DNA from: Methanomicrobia archaeon DTU008
GTDB taxonomy: Archaea > Thermoplasmatota > Thermoplasmata > Methanomassiliicoccales > Methanomassiliicoccaceae
Direction: 5' to 3'
Length of the DNA stretch: 34,646 nucleotides
NCBI GenBank assembly: GCA_001512965.1
Contig: LFRW01000019.1
Span: forward strand, 12,307 to 46,952
The position numbers and the translations under genes were made by a program. Below, piece by piece: positions 8,620 to 16,140 of the stretch. Each line of letters starts with the position of its first letter. Position 1 is the first letter of the stretch. The notes beneath the pieces are model-generated. The model was not told the origin of the DNA and searched no databases. It worked only from the letters and a program-made list of their open reading frames with translations.

Positions 8620-9456
8620 TCACGCCTTCCTGCATTTCACCCCGATCCATGATGCATCATCGCTGAACGGACCGCTGGACAGGCCGGAGAACATCTCTAT
8701 GTCAATGAACCCGTGGGATGACAACAGCTCCTTCATCATATCGGCCGTAAATGTATGGTCCCACATGTCGTAGACGGCGACGTCCTTACCTTCCTCAAGG
8801 ACGATGGTGCGGAACAGGAAGACGCCACCCTCATACTCGAAGGCGCGCTGCAGGACGAAGTGCGGCCCGGGTCGCCAGAAACCGCCGGGGGAGAAGTACC
8901 AGTCCTTGTGGAACGGCCTGTCCCTCATGTTCTTCCCGGTCATCGCGTCAAGGATCAGTATCCCGCCAGGGCGCAGGGCGCGATTCAGCCGATGCAATAC
9001 GTCGGAGCGATCGCGATCGTTCATCATCCCCAGTATGCCGTATATGAGCAGGGCGGCGTCGAACTCCTCCTTGAAGTCCATGTCGCGGACGTCCCCATGA
9101 CGATACTCTATGTGCGTCCCCTCTCTTTCTGCAGAGATGGACGCGTGCTCGATGGCCGCTCTATTGATGTCCACTCCCACCACCGACATGCCGCGGGATG
9201 CAAGTTGCCGCGCGTACAGTCCCGGACCGCAGCCGGCGTCCAGCACCCGGGCGCCCTGGGGAAGCTGCGAGGCGATCCATTCCGCTTCCCTCTCCACCTC
9301 CTGCGGCCGGCGGGACGCCGCATCGGTGTCCGGGTCGAGGTGCAGATCGAGTATGCTGCGGGAGATGTGCTCGTCGTCCCAGAAGGACAGGTCGTCCTCG
9401 GTGTGGATGGGAGGGCGCAGGTTCAGCCCGTGCAGGTCGGCGCTCCATTCTGCCAT
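8620..9456 (-). CDS. Class I SAM-dependent methyltransferase
   Basis: The 278-residue product contains the class I Rossmann methyltransferase signature. Motif I is VLDAGCGPG (residues 71-79), followed by VVGVDINRAAIEHA (the acidic end of strand 2), GDVRDMDF and a post-motif block LRPGGILILDAMTG. The residues before and after this core (about 1-60 and 190-278) resemble the methyltransferase-11/25 group, but no substrate-specifying feature was recognised. The family transfers methyl from S-adenosylmethionine to a small molecule, protein or RNA. ATG 9456 is preferred over the in-frame TTG 9465. It is on the same strand as the SRPBCC gene upstream, with a 126-base gap, so cotranscription is possible but not shown. 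Confidence 0.9.
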   Translation of the reverse strand: MAEWSADLHGLNLRPPIHTEDDLSFWDDEHISRSILDLHLDPDTDAASRRPQEVEREAEWIASQLPQGARVLDAGCGPGLYARQLASRGMSVVGVDINRAAIEHASISAEREGTHIEYRHGDVRDMDFKEEFDAALLIYGILGMMNDRDRSDVLHRLNRALRPGGILILDAMTGKNMRDRPFHKDWYFSPGGFWRPGPHFVLQRAFEYEGGVFLFRTIVLEEGKDVAVYDMWDHTFTADMMKELLSSHGFIDIEMFSGLSSGPFSDDASWIGVKCRKA

Positions 9457-9582
9457 GCCCTGCAATCGTCGATGGTGATATAACGCTCTCCCTCGCGCTA
9501 GTCCAAGGCGGCATCGCCTATCGAGGGCCCTACCGGTCGAGATGCGCCATGTTCCCTTGGATCAAGGCGGACAGGCCATGGT

Positions 9583-10080
9583 TCACCGCTGCCTTTCCAG
9601 TACCTGGGTCATGTAATCCGCGAGGCGGGCCAATGAGTCTTCGGTGCTCTGCTCGAAGCCCACCAGGGCCGCGGCCACTATGGCGGTCGGCGCGGCCTCC
9701 ACTGCCTCCCATCGCCAAGTTATCTCGGTGCCTCCATCCTTCTCTTCGAACGTGACGGTGTTGACCGCCTCGAGCGGCGGCCCTCCCCCCATGTCCTCAA
9801 TCAAGGTGGATGTGAACACCAGCCGCGACGGCCTCTCGAACTCTCTAAAGACGCCCTTCATCGGGAATGTTCTGCCATCGGCGTCCACCATGTTCACGCG
9901 GAAGGCTCCTCCCTGGCGAGGCTCGATCACCACCTCCCCTGCGGTGAAATCGCGCGGACCCCACCACACCCTGAGCTGCAACGGGTCGGTCCATGCCTTG
10001 AACACGGTCTCCCGGGGAGCGTTCAACGTCTTTGTCAACATGCGTTCCTTCCTTACCTCGGCGTGGATCCTCTCGTCCAT
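9583..10080 (-). CDS. AHSA1/SRPBCC-family protein (START-like fold)
   Basis: From ATG 10080, with a GGAGGAGA ribosome-binding site, the product has 165 residues. The signature of the AHSA1-like branch is clear: LNAPRETVFKAWTDPLQLRVWWGP near the N-terminus, then strands with GEVVIEPRQGG and FREFERPSRLVFTS, and the terminal helix (ALVGFEQSTEDSLARLADYM) that closes the hydrophobic pocket. Such single-domain proteins bind hydrophobic ligands or, in the Aha1 group, interact with chaperones. The specific ligand is not predictable from the sequence. The frame is open far upstream (to 10572), but that extension is antisense to the next gene and is not protein-like. Confidence 0.88.
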   Translation of the reverse strand: MDERIHAEVRKERMLTKTLNAPRETVFKAWTDPLQLRVWWGPRDFTAGEVVIEPRQGGAFRVNMVDADGRTFPMKGVFREFERPSRLVFTSTLIEDMGGGPPLEAVNTVTFEEKDGGTEITWRWEAVEAAPTAIVAAALVGFEQSTEDSLARLADYMTQVLERQR

Positions 10081-10243
10081 GTGCCAATCTCCTCCGTCCC
10101 GCCGTGCGTCCCCTTCTGTCGAACGCCGCGGTCCGGTGACATCATATCCGAGCGTCAAGGGGATAATACCACGCCTGCGGGCGATGCAGTGCGGCACCGC
10201 ATTTGATAAGAGATGAATGACATGGCATCGGGGAAGGGAGCGA

Positions 10244-10738
10244 ATGGGAAGGAGGTTCAAGGATCCCGCCATCGGCAAGGACATCGAATCATTGGCAAGG
10301 GAGAGCGACCATCGCGCCCTGATCGCCTGGGCGGTCGAGTGCGCGGAACGCGTTCTTCCGTTGTTCGAGGAGCATTCTCCCAATGATCCCCGTCCTCGCA
10401 GGGCCATGGAGGTGTTGAGGGAGTTCGGGAGGACCGGACGGTTCAGCATGAAGGTCGTTCGTGAGGCTTCCCTCTCCGCCCACGCTGCTGCCAGGGAGTG
10501 CCCGGACGATGGTCCTGCCCGCTTCGCCGCCCGGGCCGCGGGGCAGGCCGTCGCCACCGCGCATGTCCCCACGCACGCAACTGGAGCCGCCTATTACGCG
10601 GCAAAGGCCATCGCGACGGTGCGCCCGCTCGATGCGGATGCGATCATCGAGGAAAGGAAGTGGCAGTACCGGCGCCTGGTCGAACTTATCGATGAGTTGG
10701 GTACTGACGGGGAGAAGGTCCGGTTGTTCCGGAGGTAG
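10244..10738 (+). CDS. Imm-5-like 'putative immunity protein'
   Basis: The 164-residue helical product has the features of the family usually named 'putative immunity protein' (Imm-5-like): AVECAERVLPLFEEHSPNDPRPRRA near the start, a central Ala-rich helix pair, ARAAGQAVATAHVPTHATGAA, and a C-terminal EERKWQYRRLVEL. The family name comes from association with polymorphic toxins in some bacteria. No toxin gene is present here, and many members stand alone, so the role is unknown. ATG 10244 is preceded by GGGAAGGGAG, so it is preferred to ATG 10217. It is divergent from the SRPBCC gene and convergent with purB, so it is probably monocistronic. Confidence 0.75.
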   Translation: MGRRFKDPAIGKDIESLARESDHRALIAWAVECAERVLPLFEEHSPNDPRPRRAMEVLREFGRTGRFSMKVVREASLSAHAAARECPDDGPARFAARAAGQAVATAHVPTHATGAAYYAAKAIATVRPLDADAIIEERKWQYRRLVELIDELGTDGEKVRLFRR

Positions 10739-10760
10739 GTGCGTCCTTCCCGTCCGAGAT

Positions 10761-12113
10761 TCAGGACGAGAGGGCCTTCCGGGCCTGCTCGACGACCCTG
10801 TCCGTCAGCTCGGGCGCGGCCCCCAGGTACCTGGTGGGGTCCATCGCCGCATCGAGCTCCTCCATCGTCATCAACGCCATGACCTCGGCGTTCTCCGACA
10901 ACGCGACCTTCAGGTCCTTCCCTTCCGCCTCGGCGCGTATGGCGGTCTGACGCACCAGCTCGTGCGCCTCCTGCCTTCCCATGCCCTTCGTTGCAAGGGT
11001 CAGAAGGACCGACTCGGCCATGATGAAGCCTCCCGCCGAGCGGATGTTCTCCAGCATCCTCTCCTCGTTGACCACCAGGTTCCTGAAGACTTCGGTCATC
11101 TTGTACAGGATGTCATCGGTCAGCACGGCAACGTGCGGGAGTATGAAACGCTCCGCCGACGAGTTGCTGAGGTCCCTCTCGTGCCAGAGGACCATGGACT
11201 CCATCTGGGGCGCCAGGTAGGAGCGGACCACGCGGGCGAGGCCGGAGACGTTCTCCGACAACATGGGGTTCTTCTTCTGCGCCATGGTCGAGGAGCCCAC
11301 CTGCTTGCGGGCGTCGAACGCCTCCTGCACCTCTCCGATCTCGGAGCGCTGTAGGTTCCTTACCTCGGTAGCGTACCTCTCGCACGATGTGGCGATGAGC
11401 CCCAGGACGAACACCATCTCCGCATACCTGTCCCGGCAGACGAGCTGGGTCGCCGCCTCCTCATGCCCCAGGCCAAGCTCCTTCATCACCGCCTCCTGGA
11501 TCTGGAAGAACTTGGGGCCGAAGCCGGCGCCGGTGCCGATCGCCCCGGACATCTTGCCCACGCAGACCCGCTTGCGCATCTCCTTCACGCGCTCCCTGTG
11601 CCGGAGCATCTCCGAGAGGTACCCGGCGAGCTTGAACCCGAAGGTGGTCGGAATGGCGAACTGTCCATGGGTGCGTCCCATCATCGGCGTCAGGCGGTAC
11701 CTCTCCGCCTTGTCGGCAAGTACGGATATCAGTTCGTCAAGGTCCTGTTCGATGATGTCGAGCATGGCCTTGAACTCCAGGGCCACGGCCGTGTCGACGA
11801 TGTCGTTGGACGTGGCTCCCAGGTGAACGTACCTGCCAGCCTCCCCGGCCGCCTTGGACAGGGCGTTCACCATCGCCATGATGTCATGTTTGGTCTCCGC
11901 CTCTATCTTCTTGACCGTCTCAAGGGTGACGTGTTCCAGCGTGGCCTTCCGGGCGATCTCCTCCGCCGCCTCCACGGGGATGTCTCCCACGGCAGCATGG
12001 GCCCTTGCCAACGCTGCTTCTACCTGAAGCTTGGTACGGAGATTGTTCTCCTCGGAGAACACGGCCTTCATCGCACTGCGTCCGTAGCGGTAGTCGAGAG
12101 GACAGATCAACAT
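10761..12113 (-). CDS. purB: Adenylosuccinate lyase
   Basis: The product from ATG 12113 has 450 residues and begins MLICPLDYRYGRSAMKAVFS, typical of PurB. The fumarase/aspartase superfamily signature GSSTMAQKKNP is intact. Two other superfamily regions are visible, ATSNDIVDT and MGRTHGQFAIPTTFG with its catalytic-region His. PurB performs two steps of purine synthesis: SAICAR to AICAR plus fumarate, and adenylosuccinate to AMP plus fumarate. It forms a homotetramer in the cytoplasm. The frame is open 17 codons upstream of ATG 12113, but the TATA box lies within that stretch, so the longer form is unlikely. It stands alone, divergent from the KaiC-like gene. Confidence 0.97.
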   Translation of the reverse strand: MLICPLDYRYGRSAMKAVFSEENNLRTKLQVEAALARAHAAVGDIPVEAAEEIARKATLEHVTLETVKKIEAETKHDIMAMVNALSKAAGEAGRYVHLGATSNDIVDTAVALEFKAMLDIIEQDLDELISVLADKAERYRLTPMMGRTHGQFAIPTTFGFKLAGYLSEMLRHRERVKEMRKRVCVGKMSGAIGTGAGFGPKFFQIQEAVMKELGLGHEEAATQLVCRDRYAEMVFVLGLIATSCERYATEVRNLQRSEIGEVQEAFDARKQVGSSTMAQKKNPMLSENVSGLARVVRSYLAPQMESMVLWHERDLSNSSAERFILPHVAVLTDDILYKMTEVFRNLVVNEERMLENIRSAGGFIMAESVLLTLATKGMGRQEAHELVRQTAIRAEAEGKDLKVALSENAEVMALMTMEELDAAMDPTRYLGAAPELTDRVVEQARKALSS

Positions 12114-12140
12114 GCAATCCTCAAACGCTAAAGCAGGCGA

Positions 12141-12152
12141 ATTTATAATATT
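12141..12152 (-). promoter_or_regulatory. TATA box of purB
   Basis: On the minus strand AATATTATAAAT is centred about 33 bases before ATG 12113, which places transcription start within several bases of the start codon and predicts a nearly leaderless message. Confidence 0.6.
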
Positions 12153-12198
12153 ATGCTGAGCCACTCTCTATCATAAAGGACATACCGAATCGAAACAG

Positions 12199-12206
12199 GT
12201 TTATAC
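12199..12206 (+). promoter_or_regulatory. Probable TATA box of the KaiC-like operon
   Basis: GTTTATAC would give a transcription start near 12228, leaving a ~25-base leader with GAGGTTG at 12241-12247 as ribosome-binding site for ATG 12253. A second AT-rich element, GATATAAAC at 12231-12239, is too close to the start codon to be preferred. Confidence 0.5.
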
Positions 12207-12252
12207 TGCACAGCTAAATATTGACATTAGGATATAAACAGAGGTTGTTAAG

Positions 12253-13869
12253 ATGGTAGATTCGGCCGCTCCCGAGAAAAACAAGGGGAAGGTTCCCCCG
12301 ATCCTATTGGAGTTCATGCGTGCCCCGGGAGGGCATTCTCTTGTCGTAAAGGGAGACGCCGGAACAGGAAAGACCACCCTGGCACTGCAGATCATAGAGG
12401 AGATGGGCGACGAGCAGCCCGACTACTACTTGTCCACCAGGGTATCGGACGAGGCCCTCTTCCGACAGTTCCCGTGGGTGCGGGAGCACAAGATGAGGGA
12501 CAACGTGCTGAAGGCCGCGAAGAGCTTCCTGCAGAGGACGAAGGAGAACGTGCCAGGGGAGCATGTGAGCCCCCGGGTCGCCGCGGCGGCCGGCAAGGAG
12601 CTGCTGGGCGTCCTGAACAGGACCGAAGGCGCCCAGATCGTCGTCCGGACAGAACTGCATAAGCTGGAAGGGCAGATCGAGGCGGGCGAGATAACCGAGG
12701 ATGGGGAGGAAGGCTTCCTGGGCGACATAGGGGAGGAAGGCATCACGTTCGACATCGGGATGCTGCTGCCCGAACTGGAGGTCGCCTACGATATCGCGGA
12801 GACCAACCTGCCGAAGAAGACGCTCATAGTCGTCGACTCCATCGATGCCCTGTCAGAGAGGTACGGCATACAGGCGCAGAGGCTCGTGAACACCCTCCAG
12901 AAGGACCTGGTGGAGAACAGCCACACGAACGTGATCTACACCCTCGAGAGGTCGGGCAAGACCGACATGGACTACCTCGGCGACGGCGTCATCCAGATGC
13001 TGTCGGAGGACCGCGGGGGACGGAGGGTCAGGCAGATGGCCATCGAGAAGCTCCGGGGGCAGAAGGTGGAACGGTGGAAGTACTACTTCACGCTCGACGG
13101 CGGACGCATGACCGTCTTCGAACCTACCTGGGTACGCGTACCGGAGACCCTGCAGGTGATGCCCAAGGTGCCAGATGCCGACGATCAGACCATATCGTCC
13201 GGGAACGAGTCCATGGACCGCCACTTCGGCCGCATACGCCGCGGCTCCCTTGTCCTGTGGGAGTTCGGCCTTGACGTCCACCAGGACGTCGTGCGATGTT
13301 TGGAGCTGGCGATCATGGCCGATGTGCTGCGCAAGGGCCGTGGCGTGGCGTGGCTTCCCATGTATGCTACGGACTACGGCCTGGTGGAGAGACAGATGCG
13401 CATGCTGACCGGCATGGAAAAGCTGCCCGCCCTACGCATCCTTGACACCCAGGGCGACATCGCAGGCCAGTACGAATCGGTCAAGACGGTGGAAGGTGCC
13501 GACATCGCACAGGACCTGCGGTGGTCCGAGATGAAGTACATGATGGACAACGCCAATGCATCCGAGCCATACCTCAGCATGCTCGGGTACGACGCCATGG
13601 AGGCCATCTATGGCAGCGGGGTGTTCCGGAGCTCGCTGGAGCATATCGACGCCATGCGCCGCGGCGGGCATGTGGTGATAGCCATCGCATCATCCCGCTC
13701 CGCGTCCCTGGAAGCGCTCAGGCAGCAGGCGAAGATGCACATACGGTTCGAGGACATGGGCGGATGCGTCATGGCCGCGGGAATGAAGCCGAACACGCCC
13801 TACATGTATCTGAACTTCGAACAGCCAGAGAACAGGTTGCCGGTGCCAGTACTGATACCGATGATCTAA
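12253..13869 (+). CDS. KaiC/GvpD-like RecA-superfamily ATPase with a second, degenerate RecA domain
   Basis: The product has 538 residues. The first RecA-type domain has Walker A GDAGTGKTT (K40, T41) preceded by GGHSLVVK, and a Walker B-like strand LIVVDSID followed by AL, as in KaiC-like proteins. An unusually long charged insertion (about residues 85-170) separates them. The second half (from about 315) repeats the fold entry, RRGSLVLWEFGLDVHQDVV, but lacks a Walker A lysine, so only one active site is expected. Two-lobed archaeal proteins of this size with one Walker A include GvpD, the gas-vesicle regulator, and KaiC-like signalling ATPases. No gas vesicle genes are in the window, so a regulatory role in something else is more likely. 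It is followed after 12 bases by a winged-helix regulator, probably in one operon. The function of the pair is not known. Confidence 0.85.
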   Translation: MVDSAAPEKNKGKVPPILLEFMRAPGGHSLVVKGDAGTGKTTLALQIIEEMGDEQPDYYLSTRVSDEALFRQFPWVREHKMRDNVLKAAKSFLQRTKENVPGEHVSPRVAAAAGKELLGVLNRTEGAQIVVRTELHKLEGQIEAGEITEDGEEGFLGDIGEEGITFDIGMLLPELEVAYDIAETNLPKKTLIVVDSIDALSERYGIQAQRLVNTLQKDLVENSHTNVIYTLERSGKTDMDYLGDGVIQMLSEDRGGRRVRQMAIEKLRGQKVERWKYYFTLDGGRMTVFEPTWVRVPETLQVMPKVPDADDQTISSGNESMDRHFGRIRRGSLVLWEFGLDVHQDVVRCLELAIMADVLRKGRGVAWLPMYATDYGLVERQMRMLTGMEKLPALRILDTQGDIAGQYESVKTVEGADIAQDLRWSEMKYMMDNANASEPYLSMLGYDAMEAIYGSGVFRSSLEHIDAMRRGGHVVIAIASSRSASLEALRQQAKMHIRFEDMGGCVMAAGMKPNTPYMYLNFEQPENRLPVPVLIPMI

Positions 13870-13881
13870 AGGGGTGTTACT

Positions 13882-14289
13882 GTGGGTGATATTGATAAGA
13901 AAAGGTCTTTAAAAGAGACGTCGATTCAGCCCAGGATGGATGGGAGCGACATGCGCGATGAGGAATTGTCCAAGCTCATAGCAGATGATTATGCTGGCAA
14001 GATACTCACCGCGACATACAAGAACCCCATGTCGGTGCAGCAGATAAGCCGAACGTGCAACATCCCTATCGCGGTCGCCTACCGTAGGGTGGCCAAGATG
14101 GAGGAGCACAACCTGATCAAGTGCGTCGGCTACGAAGAGGTGTACCGGGGGAAGAAGGTCTCCTACTATCAATGTGCCGTGAACGTTGCCAGGGTGACGT
14201 TCTCCGGTGGCAGGTTCAATGTCGAGGTGGACCCTCTGCCCGAGTCGGAGCTGGTGCATGTCGGCGAGCAATCGGCTGAGAAGGCCTGA
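13882..14289 (+). CDS. Winged-helix transcription regulator (ArsR-like), partner of the KaiC-like ATPase
   Basis: The product has 135 residues. It starts at GTG 13882 with GGGGTG upstream and follows the ATPase gene by 12 bases. Residues about 28-110 form a winged helix: KLIADDYAGKILTATY (helix 1), MSVQQISRTCNIPIAVAYRRV (helix-turn-helix with recognition helix), KMEEHNLIKC and the wing VYRGKKVSYYQC. The C-terminal strand-rich end (ARVTFSGGRFNVEV) could be a dimer or ligand surface. It is clearly paralogous to the regulator at 14460: the KILTAT, IPIA.YRR and GK.VSYY blocks match. Such proteins bind DNA as dimers. Coupling to an ATPase suggests that its activity is controlled by the ATPase, as GvpD controls GvpE, but that is analogy only. 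Confidence 0.85.
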   Translation: MGDIDKKRSLKETSIQPRMDGSDMRDEELSKLIADDYAGKILTATYKNPMSVQQISRTCNIPIAVAYRRVAKMEEHNLIKCVGYEEVYRGKKVSYYQCAVNVARVTFSGGRFNVEVDPLPESELVHVGEQSAEKA

Positions 14290-14358
14290 GCCAGCCTTCC
14301 TCCTTTCTACATTCTCCGCACCATATCGCCGATGCGATAAGTATTATAATGGCTTTGG

Positions 14359-14390
14359 ATTTCTCCCATTTCAGAAATTAGGGGTGGGAG
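14359..14390. promoter_or_regulatory. Overlapping inverted repeats upstream of the second winged-helix gene
   Basis: ATTTCT/AGAAAT (14359-14364 with 14373-14378) and CTCCCA/TGGGAG (14363-14368 with 14385-14390) interlock. They sit between two TATA-like stretches, ATTATAAT at 14343-14350 and TCTATAAT at about 14394-14401. This is the layout expected of an operator, possibly for one of the adjacent winged-helix proteins. Confidence 0.4.
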
Positions 14391-14459
14391 CGATCTATAA
14401 TCTGCCGTCCATAGATATACAACGGTCATGTTCCATCGATGCCGCGGAGGCACGGTAGG

Positions 14460-14825
14460 ATGGACATGCTGAAGACGACCCAGCTCCTCACCGACGAGTA
14501 TTCGGTGAAGATCCTCACGGCCACCGTGCGGAAGGCCCGGTCCGCGCAGGAGATAGCACATCGTTTCGGCATCCCCATCGCAGCCTGCTATCGCAGGATA
14601 AAGGAGCTAGAGGCGGCAGGACTCCTGGTATGTCAGGAAAGACGGCTGTCGCAGCAGGGAAAGCGGGTGTCCTATTACATCTCGATGTTGAAGAACGCCT
14701 ACGTGTTCTTCGAGGATGGACATCTTCGCGTGAAGTTCCAGTTGAAGACCGGCGGCGCAGATCGCTTCGGGAACGATTGGCACGAGGTGAAGCTGGAGCC
14801 TACCAAGAACGATGATGACATGTGA
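14460..14825 (+). CDS. Second winged-helix regulator, paralogue of the preceding one
   Basis: From ATG 14460 the product has 121 residues; GGAGG lies 9 bases before it, making it a better start than ATG 14439. The winged helix covers about residues 5-85: LLTDEYSVKILTAT, SAQEIAHRFGIPIAACYRRI (helix-turn-helix), ELEAAGLLVC and the wing QQGKRVSYYIS. The tail YVFFEDGHLRVKFQL corresponds to the strand-rich end of the first regulator. The shared blocks point to tandem duplication. It has its own TATA candidates and an inverted-repeat region upstream, so it may be transcribed separately and autoregulated. The target genes are unknown. Confidence 0.85.
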   Translation: MDMLKTTQLLTDEYSVKILTATVRKARSAQEIAHRFGIPIAACYRRIKELEAAGLLVCQERRLSQQGKRVSYYISMLKNAYVFFEDGHLRVKFQLKTGGADRFGNDWHEVKLEPTKNDDDM

Positions 14826-14902
14826 TCACGGATCGCATGTCGGAACCGGTAGCGACCTAGGGCATCTGGCCACTTGGTGTGTTCTCTCACCGTACTCCAA
14901 AA

Positions 14903-14913
14903 GTAATATAAAT
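14903..14913 (+). promoter_or_regulatory. Probable TATA box of the coiled-coil protein gene
   Basis: GTAATATAAAT lies in a short AT-rich patch. Transcription would start near 14935-14940, leaving a ~40-base leader rich in T and A before ATG 14977. No clear ribosome-binding site precedes the ATG. Confidence 0.45.
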
Positions 14914-14976
14914 GAGAGTCAGTATCTCCTTTTTTGCCAAGCGTTTTTTAAGGCTTGCTATTGAGTGTGAACGTAT

Positions 14977-15846
14977 ATGACTGAACTGTTGGAGGAGCTC
15001 GAACAGAAGCGTCACTTGCATAATCTTGAGGCTGAGAAGCATCGCAAAATCCGCGACGAGCTGAACGAGAAGACCCGTGAATGGGTTGAAAAGAGAGACG
15101 CCCTGAATGCCAAGGTCCGGGAGCTGGTGGATCAGGCCGCCAAGCACCGCGAGGTCCGTGACGAGATGAACGCCAAGGTTCGCGAGGCAAAGGAGAACCG
15201 CGACCATTGGAACAAGATAGTCAACGAGCTGAGCGAGAAGGTCGGAAAGATCAAGAAGGAGAACCTGCCCAAGAGCGGCCCGTCGATCTCCCGCCTGAAG
15301 AAGGACCTGAAGAACCTCGAGTTCAAGCAAATGACCTCCGTTCTGTCCAAGGACAAGGAGCAGGAACTCATCGAGCAGATGGCCTCTATCCAGAACCAGA
15401 TCAAGGAGAGGGAGAAGGCCTACGAGTCGAACGAAGAGGTCAAGAACGCGGTTAAGGAGCTCCGCGAGGCCAAGGAGAAGGCCGAGGCTTATCACAGAGA
15501 GGTTTCCGAGTACGCTGAGAAGGCCCAGTCCGCGCACGATGCCATGATCGCCCTGTACGAACAGGCCGACGCGGTCCGCAAGGAGGCCGATGCGGCTCAG
15601 GAAGCGTTCGTTGCTAACAAGATCCGCGCCGACGAGGAGCACAAGCTCCATATCGAGAACATCCGCCAGGTGCACGATTACGACAAGATCATCAGCGGAA
15701 TGAGGCAGAAGGCCAGGAAGGCCAAGAGGAAAGAGGACGAGACCTCTGCCAAGGAAGAGGCGGAGAAGATCTTCGACAGGTTCAAGGCCGGCGAGAAGCT
15801 GAGCACCGAGGACCTGATGGCCCTCCAGAAGTCTGGCTACCTCTGA
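14977..15846 (+). CDS. Long coiled-coil protein (COG1340-type)
   Basis: The 289-residue product is almost entirely charged heptad-like helix (Lys, Glu, Arg, Ala; few prolines) broken around residues 100-105 (ENLPKSGPS). It carries three related N-terminal segments of the type RDELNEKxREWVEKRDALNAKV. The ending AEKIFDRFKAGEKLSTEDLMALQKSGYL is characteristic, as I recall it, of the archaeal COG1340 coiled-coil family. That family is widespread in Euryarchaea and has no established function; roles in chromosome organisation, cytoskeleton or ribosome association have been suggested without firm proof. Codon choice appears biased (GAG/AAG, CGC, GCC), consistent with high expression. It has its own promoter and a pyrimidine-rich end, so it is probably monocistronic. 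Confidence 0.85.
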   Translation: MTELLEELEQKRHLHNLEAEKHRKIRDELNEKTREWVEKRDALNAKVRELVDQAAKHREVRDEMNAKVREAKENRDHWNKIVNELSEKVGKIKKENLPKSGPSISRLKKDLKNLEFKQMTSVLSKDKEQELIEQMASIQNQIKEREKAYESNEEVKNAVKELREAKEKAEAYHREVSEYAEKAQSAHDAMIALYEQADAVRKEADAAQEAFVANKIRADEEHKLHIENIRQVHDYDKIISGMRQKARKAKRKEDETSAKEEAEKIFDRFKAGEKLSTEDLMALQKSGYL

Positions 15847-15851
15847 AACCC

Positions 15852-15896
15852 TTTCCCTTCAAAACCCTTCCATCATCTTTCTCATTTTTCAAAGAA
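15852..15896 (+). terminator. Pyrimidine-rich transcript end after the coiled-coil gene
   Basis: A run of CCCTTTCCCTTC, ATCTTTCTC and ATTTTTC follows directly after the stop. Archaeal termination commonly occurs at such T-rich stretches without a hairpin. Confidence 0.4.
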
Positions 15897-15923
15897 TATA
15901 ATAAAATAAAGGACATCCACAAT

Positions 15924-15934
15924 CTATAAATACG
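15924..15934 (+). promoter_or_regulatory. TATA box of the candidate small RNA
   Basis: CTATAAATACG is one of the best TATA-box matches in the window. It predicts transcription from about 15953, just before the long hairpin at 15956-16016, and 190 bases away from the nearest protein start. Confidence 0.55.
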
Positions 15935-15950
15935 TCAGAATGAATATTAT

Positions 15951-16030
15951 GGATTGGGAAGATTAGGCTAGACGACAGAGTGCATCCCATCCCTTCTGAC
16001 AGAGCTAGCCCTTCCCACTCTCTTTCTCAT
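15951..16030 (+). ncRNA. Candidate small structured RNA of unknown class
   Basis: GGGAAG (15956-15961) pairs exactly with CTTCCC (16011-16016), and GGCTAG (15966-15971) with CTAGCC (16005-16010). Together they make a 12-base-pair arm with a 4-base bulge (ATTA) on one side, closing a 33-base loop that can form a further CAGA/TCTG pairing. A TATA box lies ~25 bases upstream and a TCTCTTTCTC tract follows at 16019-16028. No open reading frame longer than about nine codons covers it, and pgk has its own TATA box 80 bases further on. It lacks clear C/D boxes and a 3' ACA, and no known family was recognised. It could also be a terminator-like or leader element. Confidence 0.45.
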
Positions 16031-16108
16031 CCATCATAAAAGGCAGTGATACCTCTTGGATCCCATTTCGTTCGATGCGTCGGGCCTAGAACGCGAGATC
16101 GCCAGTCA

Positions 16109-16118
16109 CTATTTATCC
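16109..16118 (+). promoter_or_regulatory. TATA box of pgk
   Basis: CTATTTATCC is centred about 27 bases before ATG 16141, predicting a leaderless pgk message; accordingly no ribosome-binding site precedes that ATG. Confidence 0.6.
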
Positions 16119-16140
16119 TTCCGATTGCCCAATCCATTTC

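Noticed and set aside
9583-10572. Full 329-residue version of the SRPBCC ORF
   Set aside because: The N-terminal half is antisense of the Imm-5-like gene, and the internal ATG 10080 has a good ribosome-binding site and the family's normal length.
15951-16030. H/ACA or C/D guide RNA
   Set aside because: No 3' ACA at the right distance, no C and D boxes; only an unclassified structured RNA can be supported.
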